Shown: positions 26,006 through 38,270 of the stretch, piece by piece
Position numbering within the stretch: position 1 is the first letter of the stretch
How the letters are laid out: each line of letters starts with the position of its first letter
NCBI RefSeq assembly: GCF_051014685.1
Contig: NC_135058.1
Location: 13,642,811 to 13,706,810 of the forward strand
Direction: 5' to 3'
Origin: Ptiloglossa arizonensis
Lineage: Eukaryota > Arthropoda > Insecta > Hymenoptera > Colletidae
Length of the DNA stretch: 64,000 nucleotides
Program-made: the position numbers and the translations under genes
The notes under the pieces: generated by a model
What the model saw: the letters and a program-made list of their open reading frames with translations, nothing else
Database searches by the model: none
Told to the model about the DNA's origin: nothing

Positions 26006-26089
26006 CTTGGTTTACATTTTAGCAGCTAGTTTCGCATTACTGTAGACAGAGCTGTGCTGTGGGATAGCACAGACGCGGTTGTAACCAAG
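26006..26089. other. Imperfect long stem-loop
   Basis: CTTGGTTTACA at 26006-26016 can pair with TGTAACCAAG at 26080-26089, with one bulged base. Inside, CTGTGCT (26052-26058) pairs perfectly with AGCACAG (26066-26072) around a 7-base loop. It resembles no RNA family or microRNA I recognise. It may be chance or a decayed inverted repeat. Confidence 0.4.
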
Positions 26090-27408
26090 AAAGCGCGAAG
26101 AATCCATCCTTGCTTCGCGTTCGGCCAGAAATCGCGACCTACCCCGCTTTCAAGACCAGGGTCTCGCTTCTGTTGCTCAAAAGCGGGAACTGCTGGAAGA
26201 GGAACGTAGAAACATAACCTCGAATCACGACTTGTTACACCTAGTGTTCCTTAAAAGATATTTGCTCGATCACTCTGTGCTTTAAATAATTCAACATCAT
26301 TGTTTCTGTGCTTCTATGAATAGTACCTAAATCAAAATATCATAGACCAAGGAACCTTTACGAGTTCTTTCAACCATTCCTGAACTCCATTAGTCTCGCA
26401 TAAATAAATACTCCCCTATCTACCCACGAGCCAAGTATCATCGACTCTGATAACTGTCCATTGATCTCCCTCGTTAGCCGAAATGATCACCGAAACGTCT
26501 CGCTCGCCGTATTGGCAATTCCTCCCAGGAGCAAAACTTTCGTTCACCCATCCGTATACCGAAGAATCTTTCCACCTGGACTCAACTCCGCTCACGATTC
26601 ACCGGATGATCAATTCGTAATCTTTTCACGCGAGCAACACGCTATCCCCGAACTGATCGTTTCGGCGATCTGTCTCTCGATCCCGTGGAAGATAATCCTA
26701 AATCAAAGCCCTATTCGGGACAGGACCGTACCGTTGTCCATCGTTCTCTCGGAAACCAATCTCGGATTCTCCTCGATTTCGTCAACGACCGGAGTCGAGG
26801 TCCACGTACCGCGTAGGATCTTTTTAATATTGCATCGCATCGATCTTTGATACGCGTCTCGTTCCATCGTGTTCGTCCCTACGGTGTTGTCACCGGCAGA
26901 GGACCGCGAGACGAAAAGGGAAACGGCGCAAACGGGACTGTGTTTCCGGTCTGTCCGTATTCCAACGACGTGCGACGATGACCACCCTCTGATAACGTTT
27001 GAACACGTCCGTAGCTGGAATTCCCCGATGAAGTTTCACAGTTCCGCGGCCCTGGAGCTCCTCACGCCCCCGTCGAGCGGAGTCTATCTTTTCCTCGATC
27101 TTCCGGTGGTTCCCCGCGCGCGACCCGGCCCCGATATCCGCGCGGCCGTTATTTCTAGGCAGGGACGAAGGGACCAGGAGCCCAGGACACCGAACGGGAA
27201 AAAATCCTCCCTCCACGGGTCTCGAGGTTCGTCCACACCGTTCGTCCCCCGTCTCGTCGTTTCTCGCACGGCCATTAATTCTATTGTCCTTCCGATCACG
27301 GAATCCATAGTTGAGCTTTGTTCTCCGAGGGCCTTACGAAAAAGTTGCGACCGAGCAATTCATTCGCGAAACGGACGGCTCCGCCGCGGGATAATAAATC
27401 GTCGCGGC

Positions 27409-27441
<33 letters not shown>

Positions 27442-28085
27442 TCCTCCTCGCCCTCTGTCGCTTCGCCGCACCGGCGCGAAAAATCAGCGCGAGGATACTG
27501 TGGTTTTTGGCCAACGAGGGTGGCTCACGGACGGCTACGGTCCTCGCGAGTAGTTGACCGGAGGAAACGAAGACGATCTCTTTCTAATTTTTCTTTTTCT
27601 TTCTTTTCTTCCTTTTATTGTCTCGCAGGGAACAGAGAGCGGGCGCGTGGTAAATTTGGGTAGTTGGATCAAGACGTGGGAACTTTCGTTCGTTTCTGTT
27701 CTCTTCGTATAGTTGTTTTTTTTTTTATAGTTTTTGCGAAGTGGGGTACAATTCGGAAACTAAATTATTGTGCAGCGATTCTTGGTGATTTTCTTTCTTA
27801 TAGGTGTCTTCGAGGGAATACGGGGGGCAGTAATCAGGGGTAAAATTGGAACGAATTAAAGCGTGGTAATTGTCGTTGATTCTTTTTTATTACTTGAAAG
27901 AAATAGAGCACAGCGAATGAGATATCATTGGGAAATTAAATTAATAGCAGGAGGAAGGAGAAGAAAAATCATTGAACAAGGAAGAAACGAGATAAAATCG
28001 AAAAATTAAAATAGTTTTAAAAAAAAGTGTTAGTAAATTATTGGTCAGATTGTAGGTTAGCGCAGTCATGCGATGATTTTTAACG
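26090..28085. other. Mixed stretch with a GC-rich patch (26.5-27.66 kb)
   Basis: It contains the longest open frame of the window: 264 codons, plus strand, 26869-27663. The frame is low-complexity, includes a poly-glycine run from the GGC repeat, ends in a Ser/Phe-rich stretch from a pyrimidine tract, and has no known domain. A good acceptor-like site (long pyrimidine tract ending TCTCGCAG at 27628) lies inside it, so the frame probably crosses a splice-like signal. I do not call it a gene. Confidence 0.5.
27404..27441 (+). repeat. (GGC)n microsatellite
   Basis: About twelve GGC triplets, one of them GGT, run inside a GC-rich patch. It is simple-sequence DNA. Confidence 0.9.
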
Positions 28086-28094
28086 ATGTTATAG

Positions 28095-28530
28095 CCAGAC
28101 TACTTGTCTGACCATGGACGAGAGACATACTACTTGTCTGGCCATAGATGGGAATTATACTACTTGTCTGAACATGGACGGGGGTTATACTACTTGTCTA
28201 ACCACGGACGCGGGCATATTACTTGTCTGGCCATGCACGGGGATTATACTACTTGTCTAACCATGAACGGGGGTTACACTACTTGTCTGATCATGGACGG
28301 GGTTTATACTACTTGTCTAACCATGAACGGGGGTTACACTACTTGTCTGAACATGGGCGGGCGTTACACTACTTGTCTGACCACGGACGGGGGTTACACT
28401 ACTTGTCTGGTCATGTACGGGGGTTATACCACTTGTCTGCTGATTGGCGGGGGTTATACTACTCGTCTGATCACAGGCGGGATAATTCTACTTGTCTGAC
28501 CATAGACGGAGGTAATACTACCTGATGGAA
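28095..28530 (+). repeat. 30-bp minisatellite, about 14 copies
   Basis: TACTTGTCTG or a close variant recurs at 28101, 28131, 28161, 28191, 28220, 28250, 28280, 28310, 28340, 28370, 28400, 28430, 28460 and 28489. Each copy is followed by a variant of CATGGACGGGGGTTAT. The unit is 30 bp, with two 29-bp copies. In the middle, units alternate in type, so a 60-bp dimer is the best-conserved period (28261-28320 against 28321-28380). Because 30 is divisible by three, two plus-strand frames stay open (131 and 100 codons), reading as 10-residue repeats such as YYLSDHGRGL and TTCLTMNGGY. Nothing shows that these are translated. Confidence 0.95.
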
Positions 28531-31500
28531 GTAATTCTACTTGACTTCGAGTAACCAAGGAAAGGTAATTGGTGGAAATAGAGCAGAAATGAAGCGGAGC
28601 TAAAATTGAAAAGTTTAAATATTGTCTTATAGAATCTATGACCGTTGCAATAAATACTTGGTGAATATAAATAAGTAAAAAGATTGTAAAAGGCAATGTT
28701 GCTTGGTAATAACTGCTTGTCAGAAATTGACGAGGAATCTCAAGATGCATAATATTGCGTCCTATTGAAGAGTGATCTCGACATGTTCAGAATATTATCA
28801 ATATGTAACTGAACGAGAAGTATGAAACGTTGAGACACCTCTGAAAAGCATGGTTTACAATTGGACCCCTGCGACGCTATTATCTGCAAGAATACCTGGT
28901 GTCGAGGACAGAAGGAGGGCACTTGTTGACGGAGAGGAACCCCGATCCTGCGACTATATAATATTTTACGAAGACTTTAAGATAAGCTCTGTAAGGGTAG
29001 AACCATAGTTACGTATACAGGAAGCCTCGGGGATTGTATTCACCCGTGGGGAAATGATGGCGGTGAACTGAAAAAATGTGCACGAAAATGTTTCCCCGAC
29101 CTTTTTAAATATTCACTAAAATATACCCTTTTGGTGTATAGGTATAAGCGAACAAAGGAATTCGCGGTGCAATCACTTATCCGTACGAATATTCTCCTTC
29201 CGAAATTAATTTCTCGCTGAAGGCGTAACAAGTAAATACGATTGGGCCTGTTTCGCAAACAACCATCGTGATGAGTCGATAGATGCTCACGCATCACGAA
29301 TACTCGGTGACCGAGAGCATCGAAAGGACCATTGTGCGGAATCCGTGACCCGAAAAGTTTTCGAATCGGAGCATTGCTGAGTTACAATTTCTCCTTGGTA
29401 CTCCTAACTGTTTGTGATCTAGGTAGTGCTTGAAATGATCACTTTTAATACGAATACGAAGTAGAACACATCTGCGGATGAAAAGTATTACTTCAATACC
29501 CTCGCGTAAGATATAATTAGAATAATAACAGTTGTACAGAGAAACTTGAAAGTATAGAATTCGGGAGTCGAAACGTTGAGGAAAGAAAACAAATTGTTTT
29601 CTCGCGATATTATCGTTATTTTAATATACAGTCTGGAAGGGTTACGCTCTATCCGCAATATCACTGCTGTTACTTGTAATATAAAGTAAATACGTGTAGG
29701 TGAATTTTTGCAAACGATCGTTGATCTCATTAAGTTCTAATTCGTCGTATAAAGTATCGAAAGGGTCCAGATAGTTTTCAACGAGGTATGGAACGGTGAT
29801 CTATGTATTGGAGAAACATTTTGTGGTTAATAATGGATGTTGCACGAACGATGGATGTTAGATACCTTCGTAATTAATAATGGAGTGGATTCAGATCTAG
29901 ATTGCGCAGACCAAGCAACTGATCGTCCCCGTTCTATCCATTTAGTAGCGTACCGCCAATACGCATAGTTTCTAGCTTCTCGTTCGAACCGAGGCGGAGC
30001 ATAAATTGAATTATGTTTAAATCACGAATTGCAATTGAGTTATACCTCAATTATACGTTCATTAGAAATCCCAATAATGAACCGATCTCTTTTACCAACG
30101 ATTCAGAAGCGCATATAATATCGTGGATTTTATTGTTAGATCGTCGTTCTAACCTATATATTCACGAACCGGAAGCTTATAGAAATGAATTTAATTAAAC
30201 AAATTTTGTTTATTCGATAAAACAAAAAATAACGTAAATTGTTGCTCGTAAGGTCCGAATTAAATTTCACATTTGTTGATAAATTCAAGCATTTTATTAT
30301 AACATTTTCAGTCCGTAATTTGCCTTCTGTCCATTACGGTGATGTTCCATTTACAATGCGTATAACGTACTGCCATCTAAAAATTGTTAAAAGTAAAAAT
30401 CAGTGTTAATACGCCGTTCAGTTTGCGTCGGTGTGTACCGACACATTTTTCCGATTGTGAATACGTTACTAAAATATCACTGCTATTACTCGAATAAGTA
30501 AACACTCATTTACGGATTTACCGAAACGTGCACAATTTTTTCTTCCCCACCGTGTACACGGGCGTTGATGAAACTACAAATTCGACGAATTACTGGAAAT
30601 ATCGCTGATGCGATGAGAATACGGAGTGTGGTTGAAATTAAGTAACACACACGGAAATGGTTAGCGATCGCGAGAAACAGAGCGAAAGGCGGCAAAAGGT
30701 TTCATCACCGTTTCTCGGTTACTGTCTACAAAGAGATTTTATATATTGAACTGGATTGCTTCGTGGTCGTGGAGCGCATCGAGAAATTTTATTCCAGTCT
30801 TTGGCGATAATAATTATCGAACGAATAAGCGAATCCATTGCAGCGGATAAAATTACTGTGCGCTGGTTTGTAAAAATCTTATCGTTAATTGCAGCGATTC
30901 TCATTTATCGCGCTGAAAAATTAAACGCGACATCCGACTCGCTCGAACAATACGATCTTTCGACACCTGTGACCGATAGGAACTGAAACCGAACACAAAG
31001 ATCGTTTCAATTATTCGTAAAGAAATAATAAAAATATTTGAACGTTTCTTCTTGGCTCTCGAATGTACATAAATAATTGGGTAAATGTGTGAAATTGTTG
31101 ACGTGAATTAAATTCATATTGTCCGATTAATATTAATTCGATAATATCGTTTAATAATGTTAATATCGTCCGGTTAATTTTATCCGAGAATAGAAGAAAA
31201 ATGTATCGATATCGATTAATTCTCACTCGTGGAATTAACTGTAAATTTTGGAGCAATTACGGTCGCGTGTACAAAAGTCTTGATTACCACAGAGGAAATC
31301 AAATTCCTTCACGCCAATTGGACCTTTCTTCCCGTCCGAGAAAACTTCAGCATTCGACCGAGGCTCGTGGAAAAGTTTATTGATGAAGGTAGCGGAACTT
31401 TTGAAGTAGGTCGCCACGGGTATATAAATAAATGTCACATAATATTTCCAAAGTGTTCCGAGAGCATTGAGGAAACTTGAAAATCGAGCAGTCTAATTCG

Positions 31501-32003
31501 CGCCAATTTTCCTCAAATGAATACAAACGACCTTTCAACCCGGTGGCTGAAAATAATTTAATTTGTGGGTGGTGATAGTTAATACAAGTATGTTTATTTA
31601 TAACGTTCTCGATCAATTGTAACGGATATTCTACCGTGTACATAGGTATAATAATTAACCTAAAATAATCTCGGATTATAGAGGTTAGAAATAATGTACG
31701 GGGTTAATAGAGGTGTAGTTATAAAATTATGTGCGTAGTATACCTCGTGGTGTTCAAGAATGGTAAAGTTAAATACGATAAAAATATACCATAGAGAAAT
31801 ACAACCGTAACAAGCGACATATTAATAGTTCGTTAATTTTTCAGCTATATAAATCTGGTTATTGTCGATGTCGATATTTCTTAATTGAAAATCAGCAGCG
31901 AAAACAAAGTGTTTCGGAGACCAATCTTCTAATATCGTTAATTTTCCAAATCTACAATTTCTATATTACATATGCTTGTATTAACCATAATACATACGGT
32001 TAA
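28531..32003. other. AT-rich non-coding stretch
   Basis: No gene or RNA was recognised over about 3.5 kb. Open frames stay under 100 codons. Confidence 0.55.
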
Positions 32004-32126
32004 ATATACATTTACGGTAACATTTACATTTATTAAGCAAATATACATTTATGATAACATTTACATTTATTAAGGGAATACACATTTACGGTAATATTTA
32101 CATTCATTAGGTAAGTATACATATTA
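32004..32126 (+). repeat. 37-bp tandem repeat, about 3.2 copies
   Basis: Units begin at 32004, 32041 and 32078, each a variant of ATATACATTTACGGTAACAT followed by TTACATTTATTAAGSRA. A partial fourth unit follows. The copies differ at several positions. Confidence 0.9.
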
Positions 32127-33149
32127 ACAGAACAAACACGCGGTACAGCCATGTGTTATTAACCTAACCTCAATTTCATTCTACAAAGCAATTAATCCTT
32201 AAACACTCGAATCTAGAATTTAGTTCCCAGCAGTACCTTATTTTTTTTTCTATATGTATATATACATAATTTACAACCCTGCATTTTATTTTACAAATTT
32301 ACATATATTTTCTCGAGAAGGGGTCCCGTTTCATCAACCTCTCAAAGGGGTCTATGGTTCAGAAATGTTGAAAGCACCTACGCTAACACGACGTCCCGCC
32401 ATTTTCTCCTTCTTCTCTTTTTCTTTCTCTTTCTCTCTCTCTCTTTCTCTCAGCATAAATACACCGTTCCCTCAATTATTCCTCCGACGAAAGTCATTCT
32501 GTCCAAAGACATCCGTAGAGAGCCGAAACTCGGTCTGGAAAACCGGTAGAATCGTATTCGGGTCAGCGGGGATTGCTCTCGAGTCGGCGAGCTAACGGCG
32601 TTCAACGAACAAACGGATCCGCGACCACGGGATTCGCGATTCGGTTCTTCGACGCGTGAAAAGCGCGCAACAGCGGGTGTACGAATATTTTCAGTCGTGA
32701 AACGATACGAAGAATAGTTTACCCCGTTCCCTTTTCATTTAATTTGCGATCACCGAGTCACTCGTGCGCCGAGACAAACTCACGACTGTACTACAATTCT
32801 CCGACAATGTTCCTAATGACTACTCAATTTTTTCTGGAAAAGTATTTTTTTGTAAACACTTTTGGTTTTAAGATCATCGAGCAAGGAACATTATTTGTTA
32901 CGACTACTGATAAAATCTAGCTTTACTATAATTTTTGTCCCTGAATTGATAGCACACGTCCTAACATCGGATGCACTTTTCTCGCACGCGTACATTACAC
33001 TCGTAAGCTTTCAGGCATACTATTTATATTAATGTTTTTCTATTTACTTTTCGATATTGTTATACATACTTTTCTTTTATTATTCTCTTTCTCTTTGTAC
33101 GATTACTTTATATTCAATTTTTTTACTTATAGGTGTACAGTGTTTGCAC
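32127..33149. other. Non-coding stretch with a CT-rich run
   Basis: A (CT)/(CTTT)-type pyrimidine run lies at 32408-32450. A 113-codon plus-strand frame (32254-32595) crosses it and is not supported as a gene. Nothing else was recognised. Confidence 0.5.
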
Positions 33150-33605
33150 TAGTGCGTAAGTTAACTTTCAGAGTAGCGTTCATCACTTTCAGAAGTTAAC
33201 TTTCAAAGAAGAGATGAATCTCTCGAAATACCTAACGTGTTCATCACTTCAGAAGTTACCTTTCAAAGAAGAGACGAATCTCTCCATATACCTAACGTGT
33301 TCATCACTTACAGAAGTTACCTTTCAAAGAAGAGACGAATCTCTCCATATACCTAACGTGTTCATCACTTACAGAAGTTACCTTTCAAAGAAGAGACGAA
33401 TCTCTCCATATACCTAACGTGTTCATCACTTCAGAAGTTACCTTTCAAAGAAGAGACGAATCTCTCGATATACTTAACAGGTATATAATCACATACAGAA
33501 GTTACCTTTCAAAAAATAGACGAATCGAGTTCATCAATTGCATAGGTTAACATTCAGAAAATAGACGAATCTCTCGACACACCTAACGCGTTCATCCGTT
33601 TCATG
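33150..33605 (+). repeat. About 61-bp tandem repeat, 7 copies with decayed edges
   Basis: AGAAGTTA or a close variant recurs at 33191, 33251, 33312, 33373, 33433 and 33497. Each copy is followed by TTTCAAAGAAGAGACGAATC or a variant, and then by CTAACGTGTTCATCACTT. Four central copies are nearly identical; the first and last are diverged. The period varies from 60 to 64 bp. Confidence 0.95.
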
Positions 33606-34233
33606 GAGTCAAAAACTGATGCACCACGGGTCGCGACTCCTGTTTATTACGTTTGGCCCGTAGGTAATCCGAACCACTAGCCCCCGCTCGATACTGTAAG
33701 ACAAGGGGGTTAAGAATGCAACCGATTACAGGCAGCGGTGTTGCGCGGGCGATCGAGCGAACCACCGCCGTTTAATCCGGCGGAACAACCGCAATCGGAT
33801 TTCGGTGGCAACGATTATGCCGTGTCCGGACCGCAAAGGCGCTTTTGGCTCCGAATGCACGGGCCACGGGAGTTTCGCCGGCCAAGTGGGCCGAAGACAC
33901 TCGAAACCATCGTTCACGGACTGACGAACCAGGCGCATTAATGACAGTGTTTTCCCGAAAGCGGCGCGAGAATCTCTACGACCTGTAACGCGGAAACGGT
34001 TACAAAGCAAACCGTGTCGCGAAGTTCCGTCGATGATTTTATACAGACGGAAACAATCGGAGCGGACGTCACAGTGAAGGGATGTCGACAAGAACCGATG
34101 AGACGTTTCGTTTCGAGTTTATTTGTACGTATCCCTGGAAAAGTAATGCTTCTTCCGAGTAAGTGGTTTCTTTTCTTTAATTCTGCTCCGTTTGTCAGGG
34201 GGCAAGTAGATCGACGTGGTCTTTGTAGTAGTA
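33606..34233. other. Non-coding stretch, GC-rich in part
   Basis: CG-rich DNA lies at 33650-34100. Frames of 121 (minus) and 90 (plus) codons have no domain I recognise. Confidence 0.5.
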
Positions 34234-34530
34234 CGAGGGTTGTTCCAGAAGTGCCTGACCTAACACCGAAAGCACAAAAAATTTAGGAAACAGTGTCTTT
34301 ATTTCTCTGCATAGTCTCTTGTTAGATCGATACACTTTTCCCAACGATGTTTAGTAGTTTCGATGAACGCCTGTTTGTAGTGAAAATCGTCTAACTCTGT
34401 CAAACTCTGTCTAACTCTGGCAGCCATCAACTGCAGACTTTACGTCTTCATTGTTGGTGTATCTTTTACCATCGAACCATTTTTTTAAGTTTGGATACAG
34501 AAAAGGCACTCTAGTGCGTCGTTACAGATA
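34234..34530 (-). mobile_element. Truncated mariner-like transposon: transposase C-terminus and one terminal end
   Basis: Read on the minus strand, this is the tail of a Tc1/mariner transposase. It reads YPNLKKWFDGKRY, then, after a frame change, LDDFHYKQ, HRWEKCID and DYAEK and a stop. That matches the usual mariner ending (PNLKKWL..., HYxxGI..., RWxKCI..., GDYxE). The element end lies at 34234 (CGAGGGTTGTTCCAGAAGTG), preceded by TA at 34232-34233, the expected mariner target dinucleotide. The catalytic DD(34)D part and the other end are missing, so the copy is dead. The frame is broken where a decamer, TCTAACTCTG or a variant, is present three times in tandem (34390-34419). Similarity fades out around 34510-34530. 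Confidence 0.82.
34390..34419 (-). repeat. Triplicated decamer inside the mariner remnant
   Basis: TCTAACTCTG, TCAAACTCTG and TCTAACTCTG stand head to tail. Two extra copies add 20 bp, which is not a multiple of three and explains the frame change between the two halves of the transposase tail. Confidence 0.8.
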
Positions 34531-34810
34531 TGTATGCACCTGACGAGAAACAGTCCGATTGTTTGGATAATTATGCGGCAGTTTGCAATTACCGGTAACA
34601 CCCGAACAGAGCTCCAGCTGCTTTCCTTGGAAGAATCTCGCGAGAATCTGTGCATCGGGAGTCTAAGATCCCCGGTCTTATTGATCTCCGCGCTGCCATA
34701 ACGCATGTAGGTCGCGGAGAATATTATTAGACCGCGACTGACGAAACGTCTTTCCTTTCGCCGGAAGAAAATAATAATAGGATCATTCTGTGTGCAAGGG
34801 ACACCTTTCT

Positions 34811-35065
34811 GGAGCAACGTCTTGGGTTCGACTCGTAAACTGACGACGTCATGGTCTCTGATAGCGAATTTACCGTCAAGTTGTAAAAGAAATGCGTACT
34901 TCGCGACTCGATATCACGTGACTGGTGTCATTGAATCCTGTAATTGAATTGTATTTATTTAGGTGACACGTTAGACGTTGCTCCAAAATTCAAAACGCTT
35001 TTGCGTACACGTGATCTTTGATAGGAGATTTACCAGCAGGTTTTAAAGTACGTGTACTTCGCGTG
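34811..35065. repeat. Diverged duplication with a spaced 12-bp inverted repeat
   Basis: GGAGCAACGTCT at 34811-34822 is the exact reverse complement of AGACGTTGCTCC at 34973-34984. In addition, 34851-34904 and 35009-35063 are similar in direct orientation, both ending GTACTTCGCG. The region is a rearranged or decayed repeat of unknown class. Confidence 0.5.
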
Positions 35066-37503
35066 TTAATTAAATATCGTATAGTTGTTCAACGTTCTTG
35101 GAACTCGAGCCAACCGATACCAAATCGAACAGCAGACCGATGCCAGACAGTAAGAAAGAAAAGGAGTGTCAGGTGGGTCGAGGAACTCGTTAGCGACTGA
35201 CGCAAAGTAAACAAGGATAAGACACAAAGGTCAGACGGAGAGGATAAAATATACCTCGCAACAGTGGACGCGTGATTGAGGCAAGGATGACTTGGAAGAG
35301 AGAAAGACACAGATAAGGTACATAAACAAAACTAGTAATATTTGCGAAGAGAATCAGTAACGGTTACCGAGAAGGTAAAATCCTGATACATGAAGAATGA
35401 ATTTCAGAAACGAACTTCGTACGTTTTCCATGTTCAATTTATCGTTTACGTAATCGAATTTACTATTCTACGATAATTGACGCGTACGAACGTCGGATAT
35501 AAAAGCTATAAATATCGCCAGCTTCTCGAAAGTGGGTCAGACGCGAAACGAAAAGTTCGGATTGTGACGTTCACTTTCATAATTTTCATATTTGTTTTTA
35601 CGGTAAGCCGTTTCTTCGGAGTGCTTTTATATCTCGGACTATCAACTGGTTTTACGCGAATGTTCCCCGGTGACCGTTTCAGCGATTGGAATTCGAACGA
35701 CGCGGTCGCATTCCTTCGCTCGCCAAGTTTCACTCCGTGTCCCTTTTGTTTCTCGCACGACGTACCTTTAGGCCGTCCGTGTCGGTACATTGGGTCAAGT
35801 ATCACGTGATAACCGCTGGAAACGAAAGAGAGAGGACCGAGAAGGCTGTTCTCGACACCGTTGGAAATTCGGTGGTGCAATTTCAACGGTCTCGCCAACT
35901 ACCTACCGCCGGCTACAGGAACCATTAACCATGGGGAATGTAGAGAAAATACAAACCCTGACAAAAAATATCCGATCGAACGGCTCGACGCGACTACAGC
36001 AACAGTTATTGGCATATGTATTAGGGGCAGGAAACACTATCGTACGTGCGTGAAAAAAAAAAGAAAGAAAATCGAGGGGAGGAGTTAACTTTACTCGAGT
36101 GAAATATCGTCGCGATGATAAATATTTTCGTTCGCTTAAAAAGTACAGAACGATTCGATGCGAGAACATAATTCGGGCAGAATTAATTTTAATGCGTAGA
36201 TGCTACGTTGGAGGAATGTACATTAATAAAAGTGATCAGAAGTGATCTGATTTTCAGAACTTGAAACGATTGAAGAATATCTTTTCTTCAACACTTGTTT
36301 TAATTGTTTTGAATTTTGTAGAGGTACGAAAATATTTATCGTTGTTTGAAAATATAAATCAAATATAGATCTACCCAGTATAGACCACGTTTGGAGTGAG
36401 AAGATACACTTTCTTTTTTTCAAAGTTGGAAGTCGGTCCCGATTGATTTTTTCATCCCCTCGGAGAGTAATTGCGAGCGGTTATGTGTAAAAGCAATTAT
36501 AGTCGCGCGATTACGAGCATGTATATACGCTCAGTGGATTAAAATGATACTTTAGAAAATCCAGTTAAGGAGCATGTTGGTTTTAATTAACTGGCCGACC
36601 GCCAGTCTCTCGTTAACCGGTTTCAGCTCCTGATGTCGTTCCATTTCTTCAATCTGACCGTTCTTTCCTTTCCTTGCAATCTATTATCCACTTGAAATGG
36701 TAGAAACTAATGAAATATCACGAAATTGTCCTGAATAGCTGGAAAGCAGTTTCAGTGAACACGTAGCTCGTTTTCCAAAAACGTAGCGTGTACCATTGAT
36801 GTGTAATTGAGGTTAGGTTCGAAAGGAATCTCTGCATCTCGTACCTGCGTACACGTGCAATAATTTTCTTTTATTAGGAACGCATTCTTTTTTTTTCAAT
36901 TGCTCCGAAGAGACAAAATACTCTCGATTGGTACTCCAGCAAAATTAAAAACGAAAGAATTGTATCTATCTAAAATAAAACGATCGTATTTAACGACGAT
37001 AAAGAAATTTGTATAATAAAGTATTCTAAATGGAGCCAAGCATTTCTTATTTAGTAAGTAACTAAGTTTAATCAGATAAAATTTGTAAAATCCCTTTATA
37101 CATTGATTTAGACTACGTTTTCATATAGAATTAATCCACTGAACAATAAATTTTCGAAAGCGTTTAATTCTTTTTAATCACCTTACACGACGGATGGTCA
37201 TTTTGATTTATTACAATTCCACGTATGAAGCTTTTGGTAATCAATTCGCGTTACATAAACTAATATTTCTTCCAGAATTTTTTGTCCACGTCACACGCGT
37301 ATTCATTATCTCGTTTCTTTTCCCCCGTTATTCTTCATTGTACGTGTTACAGTAAACCGTGTTACGAATACAAATTATGAAAATTATGGACACGGCGTGA
37401 CATTCGAAAAATTGAAACTTTTCTATTTTCAATGATCAAACCTCGCCACACATTATAGTCCAGATTTCCTTCTAAGAACGTTATACGAAACATTTGAGCC
37501 CGC
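35066..37503. other. Non-coding stretch
   Basis: No gene is seen. A 110-codon plus-strand frame (35477-35809) has a hydrophobic middle but no family resemblance and may include a donor-like site. No RNA or repeat was found. Confidence 0.5.
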
Positions 37504-37660
37504 GTACTCGAATTCTTAATAATTTCCAAATTAATTCCTCCCACCTAATAACGATACAAAAATATTTAAATGTATGTACTCGAATGTTAATACTTCACAA
37601 ATCGATTCTCCCATCCGAGAAGAAGAAAAGATATTTAAATTTATGCGATCGAATTTTTAC
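37504..37660 (+). repeat. About 70-bp tandem repeat, 2.2 copies
   Basis: GTACTCGAAT begins at 37504 and 37576, and a variant, GCGATCGAAT, at 37645. Between them the copies share the order AATAATTTCCAAAT or its variant, then ATTCCTCCCA or its variant, then ATATTTAAAT. Confidence 0.75.
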
Positions 37661-38270
37661 CAACGTAATTATACATCAGACGGTGTCGAATCTTTGAGAA
37701 AGTAACCGAACGGAATATAAAATACCAACAAATATGTTTCCCTGTCCCTAATATATCGACAAACGACGACCATTACGGGGACAAGTTTCGTTTCACGGGG
37801 CAAGCTCGAATAAAATCAATTGTAAATCAAATCCCGAACGGAACCCATAAATCTGGTTTCGGGAATATCGTAACTTTATTCCGCGTTTTATTCCGTCAAC
37901 ATGGTTTCGCCGCATCCGCTCCGCGTTCCATTTTCCACGAACTTTGTCCGCGAGCGAATTCTGCGTCAATTTCGATTTCCGCTTATTTCCACGTAACGAC
38001 TCCGCTTCTACCCTCCGCTGGAAAGTTCCGACGTGAAATTGTCTCTGACCGCGATCGAACTTAACGCGGGGGCCGCTCGCGCGAGCCGATTCGCTTGTAC
38101 GCGAATTCGACATTGATAAAAATATCAACTTTTCGTAGTCTCGTTAACAGTGAGCCAACGGGGTCACCGATCGAGTGAAATTCTTTTTCGATTCTTTCGT
38201 CGCCCTTTTACCGACCTCCCCCCCTCTGGACACAGTCGCAGCTGACGGGGTCGCCATCTTGACAGAAAGT
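37661..38270. other. Non-coding stretch
   Basis: No gene is seen. A 111-codon minus-strand frame (37793-38128) is rich in charged residues and has no domain I recognise. Confidence 0.5.

Noticed and set aside
26869..27663. 264-codon open frame, the longest in the window
   Set aside because: It lies in GC-rich DNA, includes a GGC-encoded glycine run and a pyrimidine-tract-encoded Ser/Phe tail, shows no domain, and crosses a splice-acceptor-like site.
34825..34845. GGGTTCGACTC resembling a tRNA T-arm B box
   Set aside because: No A box, acceptor stem or cloverleaf could be drawn around it.
32160..36825. TTAGGTT-type strings near 32160 and 36811, which recall the insect telomere repeat TTAGG
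   Set aside because: Each site holds fewer than two full units, so they are not telomeric arrays.
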